From Hyphomicrobium zavarzinii ATCC 27496 (GTDB taxonomy: Bacteria > Pseudomonadota > Alphaproteobacteria > Rhizobiales > Hyphomicrobiaceae): a stretch of DNA of 64,000 nt. The translations under genes and the position numbers were made by a program. Below the pieces are notes generated by a model. The model worked only from the letters and a program-made list of their open reading frames with translations, had not been told where the DNA came from and made no database searches. The stretch's first letter is position 1; each line of letters begins with the position of its first letter. This document shows, piece by piece, positions 34,278 to 43,135 of this stretch. The stretch is taken from positions 224,558-288,557 of the forward strand of contig NZ_KB911257.1 in the NCBI RefSeq assembly GCF_000383415.1. Direction: 5' to 3'.

Positions 34278-34586
34278 TCAGAATCCGAAATAGAGACGGA
34301 TGCCGGGGCGGCGATAGTATCGCGGATAATAGTAGGGGGAATAGCCGCCGTAGTAATAGGGCCGGTAGGGCCTATAGAAGCGCGGGCCGTAATAATGGCG
34401 ATGGTGCCATCTGCGGTAATGCCGGTGCTTCCAGCGACGATGGACCTGCTCAACGGAGCTGTCTGCAGTAGCCGCTATTTTGGCCACTCCAGCAGCGGTG
34501 CCGGCAGTCATGGCCTGGGCAGGGGCAGTCGCGGAAAAGAGCACCGCTCCGACTCCCAACAAGGCCATGGCGATGAGGCTTCGCAT
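34278..34586 (-). CDS. Small secreted Tyr/Arg/His-rich protein
   Basis: Protein of 102 aa. A signal peptide (MRSLIAMALLGVGAVLFSA) ends at AQA. The mature part has a short Ala/Lys-rich segment and then about 50 residues dominated by Tyr, Arg, His and Pro, for example RHYRRWHHRHYYGPRF and YYYGGYSPYYYPRYY. The C-terminus is IRLYFGF. Such proteins are common in Rhizobiales; the repetitive aromatic tail might associate with the cell wall. Function unknown. Confidence 0.75.
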   Translation of the reverse strand: MRSLIAMALLGVGAVLFSATAPAQAMTAGTAAGVAKIAATADSSVEQVHRRWKHRHYRRWHHRHYYGPRFYRPYRPYYYGGYSPYYYPRYYRRPGIRLYFGF

Positions 34587-34997
34587 GGCTGTTTCCTTTC
34601 TGCAGTTGATCCCCAGCGTACTTCGCGGATCTTACGCACCTACGAGCCCAACACATGCGCTCGTAATTTGACGACCACGGAACAACCCGAGGCCGGCTCA
34701 GTGTGCGCGGGCAACAATCCGCATCGGGAGGCTGTGGCCTGTCGATCATCAACGACGATCGCGGACGCACATACCACACGATAGTAGGCCACCATTGTCC
34801 CAACGCCTCCCGATATCGCCTTTGCGCAAGATCAAGTGCAGCAGGACTATGGTCATCTCCTTATGATGTAGAACTCTTTGGCAAGAGATCAATTCTCACT
34901 TGCTCAGTATTGCGCTGCGGAATGAAGATTCTCTATCCTACGTCTGAACAATTGTTGGTTAGAACACGTATGAGCCTATGACCCGAGAGCGTTGGGC
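34587..34997. other. Intergenic region, no gene recognised
   Basis: A 92-codon plus-strand frame (34703-34981) has no ribosome-binding site or family resemblance. The right half is AT-rich (about 34850-34980). It lies beyond the methyltransferase stop and probably holds the promoter of the Tyr-rich gene at its left end. Confidence 0.4.
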
Positions 34998-35846
34998 TCA
35001 GGCCACTTGTGCCTCGACGGGACGTGCGCTTGGCCCCGGCACAAATGCGGTGACCGGCTTCTTAAGCTCAACGATGAGATTGTCGTCGAACAACGACATC
35101 CAGTTCATCCAGCGGAACTCGTAGCCGATGCTCGCGGCCAGCGCCTTGAGGGAGCGGGGCGTGAAATAGTTGACGTGGTCGGGAAAGCGGAAGCCGCACC
35201 ACTGTGAGCCCATGATAAAGCGGTTGGCCGAGTTGTAGTTTGGCGAGCGCAGCAGGATCGTGCCGCCCGGTTTCAAACGCTTGAAAGCGCGTTCGAGAAT
35301 AAGCCGCGGCTGTGCCTCGTGCTCGAGATAGCTGCGCATCAGAATGGCGTCGAAGAAGTTTTCCTCGAAGCGCTCGATGCCGCTGGTGGCAGGCTCATGA
35401 TAGACGGTGCCGCCGCGAGCCTCGAAAATGGGCCTGGCCTTCTGGCTCAGGCCCTCGCTGATCTCGATGCCGTAGGGGGTCGGTCCGTCGGGAATGCGGG
35501 TGGAGCCTCCGCAGCCGATCTCCAGCACACGGCCTTCCGGCCCGACGGCGCGCTCGTGGCGGGCGCGATCAATCACCTTGCCGAGCTTCAGGCGAAAGCG
35601 CGTCAGCGCGTCGAAGCGAGCGAGCTTGTTCTTTTTCCGCCGCTCCTTCTCCTCCGCGTGCTGCTTCTCCCACGCGTAGGTGACCGAAAGGTCCTCATAG
35701 TCCGGCACGAGGCCGAGATAGACGAAGCCGCAGGAGTTGCAGGCAACCACTGGCCATGGGCTACGCGTATACTTGTGCACGACCGTCGCGCCGGTCTGCT
35801 GGCAGACCTCGCACGTCGGCCGCTCGTGCGACCTCAATTCCGACAT
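34998..35846 (-). CDS. Class I SAM-dependent methyltransferase with N-terminal zinc ribbon
   Basis: Protein of 282 aa. The first 45 residues carry two Cys pairs, CEVC and CNSCG, a probable zinc ribbon seen in sugar- or lipid-linked methyltransferases. The SAM domain has motif I VLEIGCGGSTRIP, a conserved FDAILMRSYLEHEAQP, and KRLKPGGTILLRSPN. GAGGGG precedes ATG 35846. It resembles methyltransferases of surface-polysaccharide pathways, but no glycosyltransferases are adjacent. Confidence 0.84.
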   Translation of the reverse strand: MSELRSHERPTCEVCQQTGATVVHKYTRSPWPVVACNSCGFVYLGLVPDYEDLSVTYAWEKQHAEEKERRKKNKLARFDALTRFRLKLGKVIDRARHERAVGPEGRVLEIGCGGSTRIPDGPTPYGIEISEGLSQKARPIFEARGGTVYHEPATSGIERFEENFFDAILMRSYLEHEAQPRLILERAFKRLKPGGTILLRSPNYNSANRFIMGSQWCGFRFPDHVNYFTPRSLKALAASIGYEFRWMNWMSLFDDNLIVELKKPVTAFVPGPSARPVEAQVA

Positions 35847-36007
35847 GTAAAACCCCTCGAAGGGGTACACGCCTCCGTTCGGCGGCGCGCGGCCCCGTTG
35901 ATTAGCTCCTGAACGGGGCCGAGGTTACCGGGCGAGCCCGGTGAGTTCAAGAAATGGCGCTCCTGACGTAGGGGGCATCTGCGTACACAGACAGCCGCCA
36001 CACGGAA

Positions 36008-36033
36008 AAAGGGCGAACTCTCGTTCGCCCTTT
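36008..36033 (-). terminator. Terminator after pccB
   Basis: Perfect 11-bp arms AAAGGGCGAAC and GTTCGCCCTTT with a TCTC loop, followed on the minus strand by TTCCGTG. It is 29 bp past the pccB stop codon. Confidence 0.75.
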
Positions 36034-36062
36034 CCCTATGCCGGTCGATGCCCCTGCCCCGC

Positions 36063-37595
36063 TTAGAGCGGGATGTTGTCGTGCTTCTTCCAGGGGTTCT
36101 CGAGGGTCTTGTTGCGCAGCATATTGAGCGCGCGGCAGATACGCCGGCGGGTGCCGTGCGGCAGGATCACCTCGTCGATGTAGCCGCGCTCGGCGGCCAC
36201 GAACGGATTGGCGAAGCGCTTCTGGTACTCGTCGATGCGGGCCTGGATCTTGACCGGGTCGCCGAGGTCGGCGCGATAGAGGATCTCGGCTGCGCCCTTC
36301 GCGCCCATGACCGCGATCTCGGCTGAGGGCCAGGCGTAGTTCACGTCGCCGCGGATGTGCTTCGAGCTCATCACGTCGTAAGCGCCGCCGTAGGCCTTGC
36401 GGGTAATGAGCGTCACCTTCGGCACGGTGGCCTCGGCGTAGGCGAACAGCAGCTTGGCGCCATGCTTGATGAGCCCGCCGTACTCCTGCGCGGTGCCCGG
36501 CAGGAAGCCCGGCACGTCGACGAAGGTCACGATCGGAATCTCGAAGCAATCGCAGAAGCGCACGAAGCGGGCAGCCTTGCGCGAGGCATCGCTGTCGAGC
36601 ACGCCTGCGAGCACCATCGGCTGGTTCGCGACGATGCCGATCGTGCGGCCTTCCATGCGCGCGAAGCCGGTTACGATGTTCTTGGCGTAGGCTTCCTGGA
36701 TCTCGAAGAAGTCCGCTTCGTCCACGACCTTCAGGATCAGCTCCTTCATGTCGTAAGGCTTGTTCGGGTTGTCGGGGATCAGCGTATCGAGCGAATAGTC
36801 CGGCCGGTCGGGGCTGTCGGAGGTTGGCAGCGCGGGCACGCCGGACTGGTTGTTGGACGGCAGGAAGTCGAACAGCCGGCGCATCTGCAAGAGCGCCTCG
36901 ACGTCGTTCTCATAAGCACGATCGGCGATGGACGACTTGGTGGTGTGGACCTTGGCGCCGCCGAGCTCCTCGGCCGTCACGGTCTCGTTGGTCACGGTCT
37001 TCACGACGTCAGGACCCGTCACGAACATGTAGCTCGTGTCCTTCACCATGAAGATGAAGTCCGTCATCGCGGGCGAGTAGACGTCGCCGCCCGCGCAGGG
37101 GCCCATGATGACGGAGATCTGCGGGATCACGCCCGAGGCGAGCACGTTGCGCTGGAACACTTCGCCGTAGCCGCCGAGCGCGTCGACGCCTTCCTGAATG
37201 CGCGCGCCGCCGGCATCAAACACGCCGATGATGGGCGCGCGGTTCTTGAGCGCCATGTCCTGGATCTTGGTGATCTTGCGGGCGTGCGTCTCGGAGAGCG
37301 AGCCGCCCATCACCGTGAAGTCCTTGGCGAAGACGTAGACCACGCGGCCGTTGATGGTGCCCCATCCGGTAACGACGCCGTCGCCCGGAACCTTGGTCTT
37401 CTCCATGCCGAACTCGGTGCAGCGATGCTCGACGAAGGTGTCGAACTCCTCGAAGGAGTTCTCGTCCATCAAGAGCTCGATGCGCTCGCGGGCGGTCAGC
37501 TTGCCGCGCTTGTGCTGGGCGTCGATGCGGGCGATTCCGCCACCCAGACGGGCGTTATCGCGCCGGCGCTCAAGCTCCTCGATGACTTCCTTCAT
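36063..37595 (-). CDS. pccB: Propionyl-CoA carboxylase beta subunit (carboxyltransferase)
   Basis: Carboxyltransferase subunit of 510 aa, the usual length. It transfers the carboxyl from biotin to propionyl-CoA (or a related acyl-CoA), giving methylmalonyl-CoA. Both crotonase-like halves are complete: [20 protein letters not shown], the oxyanion loop [16 protein letters not shown], and [19 protein letters not shown] with the second glycine loop [17 protein letters not shown] 37595 ([12 protein letters not shown]) is the normal family start. The biotin-carrying alpha subunit (pccA) is not in this window. Confidence 0.93.
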   Translation of the reverse strand: MKEVIEELERRRDNARLGGGIARIDAQHKRGKLTARERIELLMDENSFEEFDTFVEHRCTEFGMEKTKVPGDGVVTGWGTINGRVVYVFAKDFTVMGGSLSETHARKITKIQDMALKNRAPIIGVFDAGGARIQEGVDALGGYGEVFQRNVLASGVIPQISVIMGPCAGGDVYSPAMTDFIFMVKDTSYMFVTGPDVVKTVTNETVTAEELGGAKVHTTKSSIADRAYENDVEALLQMRRLFDFLPSNNQSGVPALPTSDSPDRPDYSLDTLIPDNPNKPYDMKELILKVVDEADFFEIQEAYAKNIVTGFARMEGRTIGIVANQPMVLAGVLDSDASRKAARFVRFCDCFEIPIVTFVDVPGFLPGTAQEYGGLIKHGAKLLFAYAEATVPKVTLITRKAYGGAYDVMSSKHIRGDVNYAWPSAEIAVMGAKGAAEILYRADLGDPVKIQARIDEYQKRFANPFVAAERGYIDEVILPHGTRRRICRALNMLRNKTLENPWKKHDNIPL

Positions 37596-37743
37596 TGAGA
37601 CGTTCCCCGTATGTAAATGTCCGGTGACAGGATGTGGTTGGGCGTGGGATAGCACAGCCCCCGGCGGCCAGCCAATGGACGTATGCGACCTCGCGGCTCG
37701 TTCGGAAGCCAGAGAGTTGCAACAACGAGCAAGGAGACCTTCC

Positions 37744-38139
37744 GTGGCGAAAGCAATCCATATGATGGTGCGTGTGCTCGAGGAAGCCCGGAGCGTCGCC
37801 TTCTACTCCCAGGTTTTCGGGCTCTCGGTCGCCCAGCGGGTGGACTTCGCCGACTTCACGCTCATTTACCTTAGCAACCCGGAAGCCGACTTCGAGGTGG
37901 AGCTCACGGTCAACAAGGGCCGCACGGAGCCCTACGATCTCGGCAACGGCTATGGGCATCTGGCGTTCGTGGTCGACAATCTCGAGGCGGAGCATACCCG
38001 GATCGCTGGCCTTGGGTATTCTCCCAAAGATATCAAACAGATGACCCATGAGGGGAAGCCGTTCGGCCGGTTCTTCTTCATCGAGGATCCGGACGGCTAC
38101 AAGATCGAGGTGCTCGAGAAGGGCGGCCGGTTCAAGTAG
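37744..38139 (+). CDS. VOC family protein, lactoylglutathione lyase type
   Basis: Glyoxalase-I-like enzyme of 131 aa that would convert the methylglyoxal-glutathione adduct to lactoylglutathione. The start is a GTG at 37744 behind AAGGAG, giving [11 protein letters not shown]. Metal ligands are expected at the His of IHMMVRV, the Glu of FEVELTVN, the His of GYGHLAFVV and the Glu of YKIEVLE. The domain is full length. The stop codon abuts a tandem heptamer repeat. Confidence 0.87.
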   Translation: MAKAIHMMVRVLEEARSVAFYSQVFGLSVAQRVDFADFTLIYLSNPEADFEVELTVNKGRTEPYDLGNGYGHLAFVVDNLEAEHTRIAGLGYSPKDIKQMTHEGKPFGRFFFIEDPDGYKIEVLEKGGRFK

Positions 38140-38188
38140 GCAGCGGGCAGCGGGCAGCGGGCAGCGGGCAGCGGGCAGCGGGCAGCGG
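38140..38188. repeat. Tandem heptanucleotide repeat, 7 copies
   Basis: Seven perfect head-to-tail copies of GCAGCGG begin on the base after the glyoxalase TAG stop. The copies are identical, which points to recent slippage. No gene frame depends on the copy number. Confidence 0.9.
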
Positions 38189-38530
38189 AAGTGAACCTCT
38201 GCCGCGTGCCTTTCTCAAGGGGCGTGTCTCGCCCGCGGCCGGATCCGCGAAGCACGGCTTCACCATCACCCGGGATCCGCCGTTTTCGGGCGACCGGGCA
38301 GTCTCTCCCATGATCGCCGCGGCGGAGGCCGGGTTTGGAAGCGCCGCGTGCGCGGCTCACGCGGCGTTTCGGCAGGCGCAAAGCGCAAGCTCCGCATCAG
38401 CAAATGCCAGTAACTCTTTGACTCATCGTATCGTTTCATGCCTTTCGCTTGCCGATGCAGCTCATACTGACTCGTCTGGTGCCAGGGGCCTGAATCGTCT
38501 CGTGCCCACCAGGGATGTCAGAGGGAAGCC
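38189..38530. other. Intergenic region, no gene recognised
   Basis: GC-rich at left, more balanced at right (about 38400-38480). Frames present are short or antisense and lack ribosome-binding sites. It presumably contains the promoter of the next gene. Confidence 0.35.
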
Positions 38531-39334
38531 GTGCACCATCTCGTGCCGAAGGCATCAAACGTTGCAGGGGCGGCACATCATACTGTGCCGGTGCCGGCCA
38601 AGGCTCCTGGCGGGGTCCTCTCATCCCTCGCCTGCCCACGCAGCGGCGTATCCTGCCCGGCGCTTGCGGCTCTGTTCGGATCGCTCGCGCCCTCCGGAGA
38701 CGAGGCGCAAGCGTGGGTCCAGTCGCTGGCCCCCTGCGGCCATTGCCGGGTTGCGTTCGAAAGCGGCCGGGATGCGCTGCGCCACCTCCGCCTCGGACAA
38801 CGGGAGCGGGAGGTTCTGCTCGCTGCTTCGGCTGGCGGCGTGTTCGTCGTGACGGAGCCCGGGATGTCGCGCTCGCTTAGCGCGGCCCGGCGGCGGGCTG
38901 CCTTGTCGCTCGGAAAAGCCGGTCTCGTGGCGCCCGTGGCCATGCCAAAGGGAGAGGGGCCGCCCGGCGTTCTCCGCCCTGCACGCGCCACGGTGGCCCT
39001 GACAGAGCTGGGACGCTACGTGATGGCGGCCTATGGGCGGTTCCTGAAAGAGGGCAAGCCCGTGCGGTGGACGCGCCCTTCACGCCGGATTGCCCTTCCG
39101 GGGCGCGATCCCTCGCTGCTACGGGACGAGGCCATGGCGCGCACCCACAGCGCGCTTCGCGACACGCTGGACGAGCTCAAAGGCGTGCTGATCGCCGCCA
39201 TCGCCCGGCCGCAGAAAAATCCGGACTTGCTCGACAGCGTCACCCGCCATCTCGAGCGCAAAGCCACGCTGCTCCGCGCGGTGCTCGAGCCCGCCCGGAT
39301 CGACGCCGGCGCGGCCCTCAAATCCAGCGCCTGA
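38531..39334 (+). CDS. Hypothetical protein, possible winged-helix
   Basis: Protein of 267 aa with a GTG start behind AGGGAA. The first 60 residues are Ala/Pro-rich. The segment about residues 88-160 (LGQREREVLLAA, then SRSLSAARRRAALSLGKAGL, ending VALTELGRYVMAAYGRFL) looks like a winged helix-turn-helix with a turn before the wing, as in MarR-like proteins. A C-terminal helical stretch (RTHSALRDTLDELKGVLIAA) follows. No family is recognised. The frame shows regular codon use. Confidence 0.6.
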   Translation: MHHLVPKASNVAGAAHHTVPVPAKAPGGVLSSLACPRSGVSCPALAALFGSLAPSGDEAQAWVQSLAPCGHCRVAFESGRDALRHLRLGQREREVLLAASAGGVFVVTEPGMSRSLSAARRRAALSLGKAGLVAPVAMPKGEGPPGVLRPARATVALTELGRYVMAAYGRFLKEGKPVRWTRPSRRIALPGRDPSLLRDEAMARTHSALRDTLDELKGVLIAAIARPQKNPDLLDSVTRHLERKATLLRAVLEPARIDAGAALKSSA

Positions 39335-39483
39335 GGGTTGCAGACGCGGGTCAGCTCCCCGCTTGAATAGCGACGCTTCCATCCCATATCTGTTGCATAT
39401 CAGAGATCCGGAGCCTGAAAGGGGCCGGAGGGCGGAGATCCAACAGGATGCCGCCGCGTTTAAGGAAGAAGAAGGTCGCTTAT

Positions 39484-39497
39484 CGAAAGGGCTTTCG
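39484..39497 (+). promoter_or_regulatory. Short hairpin over the hsp20 ribosome-binding site
   Basis: CGAAAGGGCTTTCG is a perfect dyad whose 5-bp stem (CGAAA/TTTCG) and GGGC loop contain the likely Shine-Dalgarno AAAGGG. It lies 5 bases before ATG 39503. An RNA thermometer would fit a small heat-shock gene, but the stem is short. Confidence 0.3.
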
Positions 39498-39502
39498 TGT
39501 CC

Positions 39503-39934
39503 ATGAGCAGGTTATCTGTGCTGTCCAACCCGCTATTGCTGGGGTTCGAGGAGATCGAACGTCTCATCGATCGTACCGGCAAGGGTGGAAATGAGGGTTA
39601 CCCCCCTTACAACATCGAACGTGTAGGCGCTGCTGACGGAGCGAGGGAAAAGCTCCGCATCACAATCGCGCTCGCCGGGTTCACACGCGATCAGCTCGAG
39701 ATTGTCGTCGAGGACAATCAGCTCACCGTGCGCGGACGCCAACAGGATGACAAATCCCGCGAGTATCTCTATCGCGGAATCGCAACGCGGCAGTTTACCC
39801 GGACCTTTGTCCTGGCCGACGGCATCGAAGTGCAGTCCGCGGAGCTCTCGAACGGGCTCTTGGCTATCGACCTCGTCCGACACGAGCCCCACCGGCTCGT
39901 AAGAAAGATCGAGATCGGTGCCGGAAAGGATTGA
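39503..39934 (+). CDS. Hsp20 family small heat-shock protein
   Basis: Cytoplasmic holdase chaperone of 143 aa with the alpha-crystallin domain. Visible family features are PYNIERVG, the LRITIALAGFTRDQLEIVVE strands, and LYRGIATRQFTRTFVLADGI, ending in the L-A-I-D-L strand. The start MSRLSVLSNPLLLGFEEIER matches rhizobial IbpA-like proteins. A GTG two codons earlier is also possible. It is followed by a DUF1150 gene, a common pairing in this order. Confidence 0.9.
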   Translation: MSRLSVLSNPLLLGFEEIERLIDRTGKGGNEGYPPYNIERVGAADGAREKLRITIALAGFTRDQLEIVVEDNQLTVRGRQQDDKSREYLYRGIATRQFTRTFVLADGIEVQSAELSNGLLAIDLVRHEPHRLVRKIEIGAGKD

Positions 39935-40109
39935 TGCGGCGTTTCGACGCGAAGCCAAAGCCGGGACGTTTGATTCGCCTCAGCTAGGTGCCCGTCCGCT
40001 ACAGCCAAGCTTCTAGAATCGTAAGATCATGGTCTCGGTGGCGAAGGATTTTGACCGCCTGCCTCGTTACCATGACGTTGGAATGCCTCGAGAGAGGAGG
40101 AGTTGCGTC

Positions 40110-40397
40110 ATGAAGGAGAATACCTCTAAGCGGCGTCGCGCTTCGCGGCCTGCTGTAGCCCCGGTAATGAGCGAGATCGAGCTGGCCAGGCTCGGTGGCG
40201 GACAGGTGGCTTACATCAAAACCCTGTCCTCCGACGAAGCGCTCCGTATGTTTCCCGCGATCGAAGATCTGCCTCGCGGCATCAACCTCTTTGCCTTGCA
40301 TGCCGCCGACGGCACGCCGATCGCGCTGACCGATACACGGCAAGCGGCTCTCAGCCACGCCATGGATGGCGAGCTCGAGATCGCCAGTTTGCACTGA
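40110..40397 (+). CDS. DUF1150 family protein
   Basis: Protein of 95 aa. After a basic start (MKENTSKRRRASRPA) comes the DUF1150 core: MSEIELARLGGGQVAYIK, then LPRGINLFALHAADGTPIAL and TDTRQAALSHA. GAGGAG stands 7 bases before ATG 40110. The family is nearly confined to alphaproteobacteria and usually adjoins hsp20. Its role is not known; expression with the chaperone is plausible. Confidence 0.86.
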   Translation: MKENTSKRRRASRPAVAPVMSEIELARLGGGQVAYIKTLSSDEALRMFPAIEDLPRGINLFALHAADGTPIALTDTRQAALSHAMDGELEIASLH

Positions 40398-40410
40398 ACG
40401 ACCCTGCGAG

Positions 40411-40439
40411 CGTCAGGCCACCCGGCCTGACGCCTTTTC
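40411..40439 (+). terminator. Terminator of hsp20-DUF1150
   Basis: Perfect 10-bp arms GCGTCAGGCC and GGCCTGACGC around ACCC, followed by CTTTT. Confidence 0.85.
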
Positions 40440-40473
40440 ATCGTTTTGGATCACGCAACTCCAATAACAACTT

Positions 40474-40502
40474 GGGCGGGCCTTGCGGAGCAAGGCTCGC
40501 CC
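40474..40502. terminator. Terminator-like hairpin between convergent genes
   Basis: 13-bp arms (GGGCGGGCCTTGC with GCAAGGCTCGCCC, one G-T pair) around GGA, with TTTG on the plus side. It ends 37 bp from the stop of the small exported protein at 40540. Confidence 0.6.
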
Positions 40503-40539
40503 TTTGTCGTTCGAGCTTCTCTCGTGGAGTTGGGGCGGA

Positions 40540-40824
40540 CTAGCCCTTGGCCTTGCAGGCGTCGAGCTGCTGCTTCCTCTTCTGAAGCTGCACTTTCCAC
40601 TGGTCGGGGCCGACGCCGCCGCACCACGCGACATGCGCCTTCAGATCCGGGCTCCACTCGGGACCGGTAAAGCCGCATTTCAACGCTACGTTTTCCTGCT
40701 GCTGCTGAATCGCGAGCTTGCCATAGGTGTCGCAATTGGCCTGCGCGCTTGCGCCGGACGCGAGCCCCGCCACGCCCACGAGCGCCGTGAGGCAAGCTGC
40801 TGCTGAGAGACGCGGTGTGAGCAT
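40540..40824 (-). CDS. Small exported protein with four cysteines
   Basis: Hypothetical protein of 94 aa. A signal peptide (cleavage after SAQA) gives a mature chain with Cys in NCDTYGKLAIQQQQEN, LKCGFTGPEWSP, AWCGGVG and DACKAKG, enough for two disulfides. ATG 40824 follows GGTAGGAC. Longer upstream frames are not coding. No function is suggested. Confidence 0.78.
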   Translation of the reverse strand: MLTPRLSAAACLTALVGVAGLASGASAQANCDTYGKLAIQQQQENVALKCGFTGPEWSPDLKAHVAWCGGVGPDQWKVQLQKRKQQLDACKAKG

Positions 40825-41042
40825 AGTCCTACCAATCCCCTTCTCTGCCGATCCTCGTGCAGGATCGTTCCTATCCCTAGAACACCCCTCATGAACCCGG
40901 CCTGAATGTGAACCGAGGCGGCAGGAAAATTCAACTCGTTTGGCGCGTCGGAAACGTGGCAGCCGGTGGCGCGGCTCATAACATCCGCACACGCCGTAGC
41001 TTTTTCTGAGCGGAGACGGGGGAAGTGGGGAGGCGCGGGGCC

Positions 41043-41741
41043 TCAAGCCGTCATGCGGGCGGCGATCTCGTTCATCGCGGCCTGCGTCGCGGGCGACCAC
41101 TCGGCAGCGTTCGAGGCGATCAGATTGGCCTCAGACCGCAGCACAACGCCGTCGTCCAGAACGCGCAAGCCGTTGGCGGCCAGGGTGGTGCCGGTGGTGG
41201 TGATGTCGACGATCAACTCGGCGGTGCCCGCCGCGGGCGTGCCTTCCGTCGCGCCGAGGCTCTCTACGATGCGATAGTCGGAGAGCCCCTTGGCGGCGAA
41301 GAAGCGCCGCGTGATGTTCAAGTACTTGGTCGCGACGCGATACCAGCGGCCGTGCGCGCGCCGGAAAGGCAACGCGATCTCAGCGAGGTCGGCCATGGTG
41401 CGGACGTCGATCCAGCAATCCGGCACGGCCACCACGACATCGGCGCGGCCGAAGCCGAGCTTCTTCAGGAACGTGACGCGGGAAGCGGCATCCGACATCT
41501 GCTCGCTCACGAGATCCTCGCCTGTGACGCCGAGATGCACACGGCCGGTCTTCAGATACCAGGCGATCTCTGATGCCGAGATGAAGGCCACCTCGATGTC
41601 GGGAAAGCCCACCACCTCGCCGCGATAGCCGCGCTCGTTTCCGGTCTTGCGCAACGTGAGGCCGGCGGCCGCGAAGGCTTCCGCGGTCTGCTCCATGAGG
41701 CGCCCTTTGGAGGGCACGCCCAAGATCAGCTTGTCGGACAT
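41043..41741 (-). CDS. hisG: ATP phosphoribosyltransferase, short form
   Basis: First enzyme of histidine biosynthesis, joining ATP and PRPP. At 232 aa it is the short form that lacks the regulatory C-terminal domain and needs HisZ. Features are [15 protein letters not shown], the GVTGEDLV segment, and the PRPP loop [18 protein letters not shown]. Its ATG overlaps the hisZ stop (ATGA at 41741), matching the requirement for a 1:1 complex. Confidence 0.95.
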   Translation of the reverse strand: MSDKLILGVPSKGRLMEQTAEAFAAAGLTLRKTGNERGYRGEVVGFPDIEVAFISASEIAWYLKTGRVHLGVTGEDLVSEQMSDAASRVTFLKKLGFGRADVVVAVPDCWIDVRTMADLAEIALPFRRAHGRWYRVATKYLNITRRFFAAKGLSDYRIVESLGATEGTPAAGTAELIVDITTTGTTLAANGLRVLDDGVVLRSEANLIASNAAEWSPATQAAMNEIAARMTA

Positions 41742-42922
41742 CAGGACGCGCCTCCGTTGTTGAGGGCAGCAAGGAGGCGATAGGTGTGAATGGCGGCGCC
41801 GACTGCTGGCACATCTTCGGCGGCGCCGACGGCTTTGACGAGATGATCGTAACGGCCACCGCCAGCGACCGGGCTTTTGCGGCCGAGGCTTGGGTTCACG
41901 ACCTCAAACACGAAGCCGGTGTAGTATTCGAGGGCTCGGCCGAACTCCGCCGAGAACTCGGCCCGATCGAGATCGACGCCTGCGCGCGACATCAGCTCGA
42001 GCCGCCACTCGTAGGCGCCGACGGCCGCTTCGATGTTGACGCCCATCAGCGTCGCCAATTCGCGAATGCGGCGCGCGGAGGAGCGGGCGGGCGCGACGAT
42101 CGCCACATAGCTTGCGATGAGCTGCGCGGTTTTCTCCGAGAGCGGATCGGATCGCGCATCAGCCACGCGGCCGAGCAGGTTCTCCGCGATCTCGGCCGTC
42201 GAGCGCAGCCCGACGGGCTCGATGCCGTTGGCTTCGAGATAGCTTGCGACGGCGGCTTCGGCGGCCGCGGGATTATCGGGATCGAGCACGTCGCGCAGCG
42301 CTTTTGGAATCTGCGCGGAGGCGGCGCCGGGCTCCAGCGTCAGGCGCCTCAGCTCGGCCTTGAAGGCTTCCGGATGCCAGAACAGGTGCATGAGGCGCTG
42401 GCGCCAGCGCGACGGCATGTCCGCCGCCTTCAGAATGGCGCGGAGCAGGCCGAGGTCGCCGAAGCGAAGCGTGTAGTTGGTGAGGCCCGCCGCATCGAGG
42501 CCGGCCACGATGGTCGCGACGATCTCAGCCTCCGCGCGCTCGCGATTGGCTTCGCCGAACGCCTCGATGCCGGTCTGACGGAACTCGCGCGTGTGAGCGT
42601 GGCCGCTGCCCTGCGGCTGAAAGCGGAAGGCCGGACCGTTGTAGCTGTATTTGGCGGCGACGTTGCCCTCTGGATGGCGCTCGATATGGAGACGGCAGGT
42701 CGGCACCGTCAGGTCTGGACGCATGCACAGCTCGTCACCGTCCGGATCGGTGAAAACGTAGGTGCGCGCCCGCAGCGTCTCGCCCACCACATCGAGAAAG
42801 ACGCCGGCGGGCTGGATGATGGCGGGTGAGACAGCTTCGAAGCCTGCCCGCGTGAACACGGAGAGCAGGGTCTGCGAGCTGGCCTCCAGCGCCTCGAAAT
42901 GTTTCGCCGTCTCAGCGGGCAT
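41741..42922 (-). CDS. hisZ: ATP phosphoribosyltransferase regulatory subunit
   Basis: HisRS-like subunit of 393 aa, without aminoacylation activity, that activates short HisG and makes it sensitive to histidine. Retained synthetase features are [14 protein letters not shown] (motif-2 region), [20 protein letters not shown], and [15 protein letters not shown]. Anticodon-binding residues are missing. It is translationally coupled to hisG. A true hisS follows upstream with a 213-bp gap. Confidence 0.94.
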   Translation of the reverse strand: MPAETAKHFEALEASSQTLLSVFTRAGFEAVSPAIIQPAGVFLDVVGETLRARTYVFTDPDGDELCMRPDLTVPTCRLHIERHPEGNVAAKYSYNGPAFRFQPQGSGHAHTREFRQTGIEAFGEANRERAEAEIVATIVAGLDAAGLTNYTLRFGDLGLLRAILKAADMPSRWRQRLMHLFWHPEAFKAELRRLTLEPGAASAQIPKALRDVLDPDNPAAAEAAVASYLEANGIEPVGLRSTAEIAENLLGRVADARSDPLSEKTAQLIASYVAIVAPARSSARRIRELATLMGVNIEAAVGAYEWRLELMSRAGVDLDRAEFSAEFGRALEYYTGFVFEVVNPSLGRKSPVAGGGRYDHLVKAVGAAEDVPAVGAAIHTYRLLAALNNGGAS

Positions 42923-43135
42923 CGGATCTCGTCGGGTTCGTCGTTTTTGGTTTGTCCCCGGAAGGGGAAAGGCGGGCGTCAGAGGAGAGCTACATGGTAA
43001 AGATGATCATCCCCTTGCACCCTGACATAGGGCGTCCTGCATTTCGCTGACAGGGGCAATGTTGTTCGCGAGAGAGGGTTAGGGGTCCGGAGGTAGAGGC
43101 GCACTGTGATCCGTCAATCCCCCACGCGCCTGCAG

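Noticed and set aside
34703-34981. 92-codon plus-strand ORF
   Set aside because: No ribosome-binding site, no conserved motif, codon use unlike surrounding genes.
38140-38188. Tandem repeat considered as a CRISPR array
   Set aside because: Seven-base units with no spacers; no cas genes nearby.
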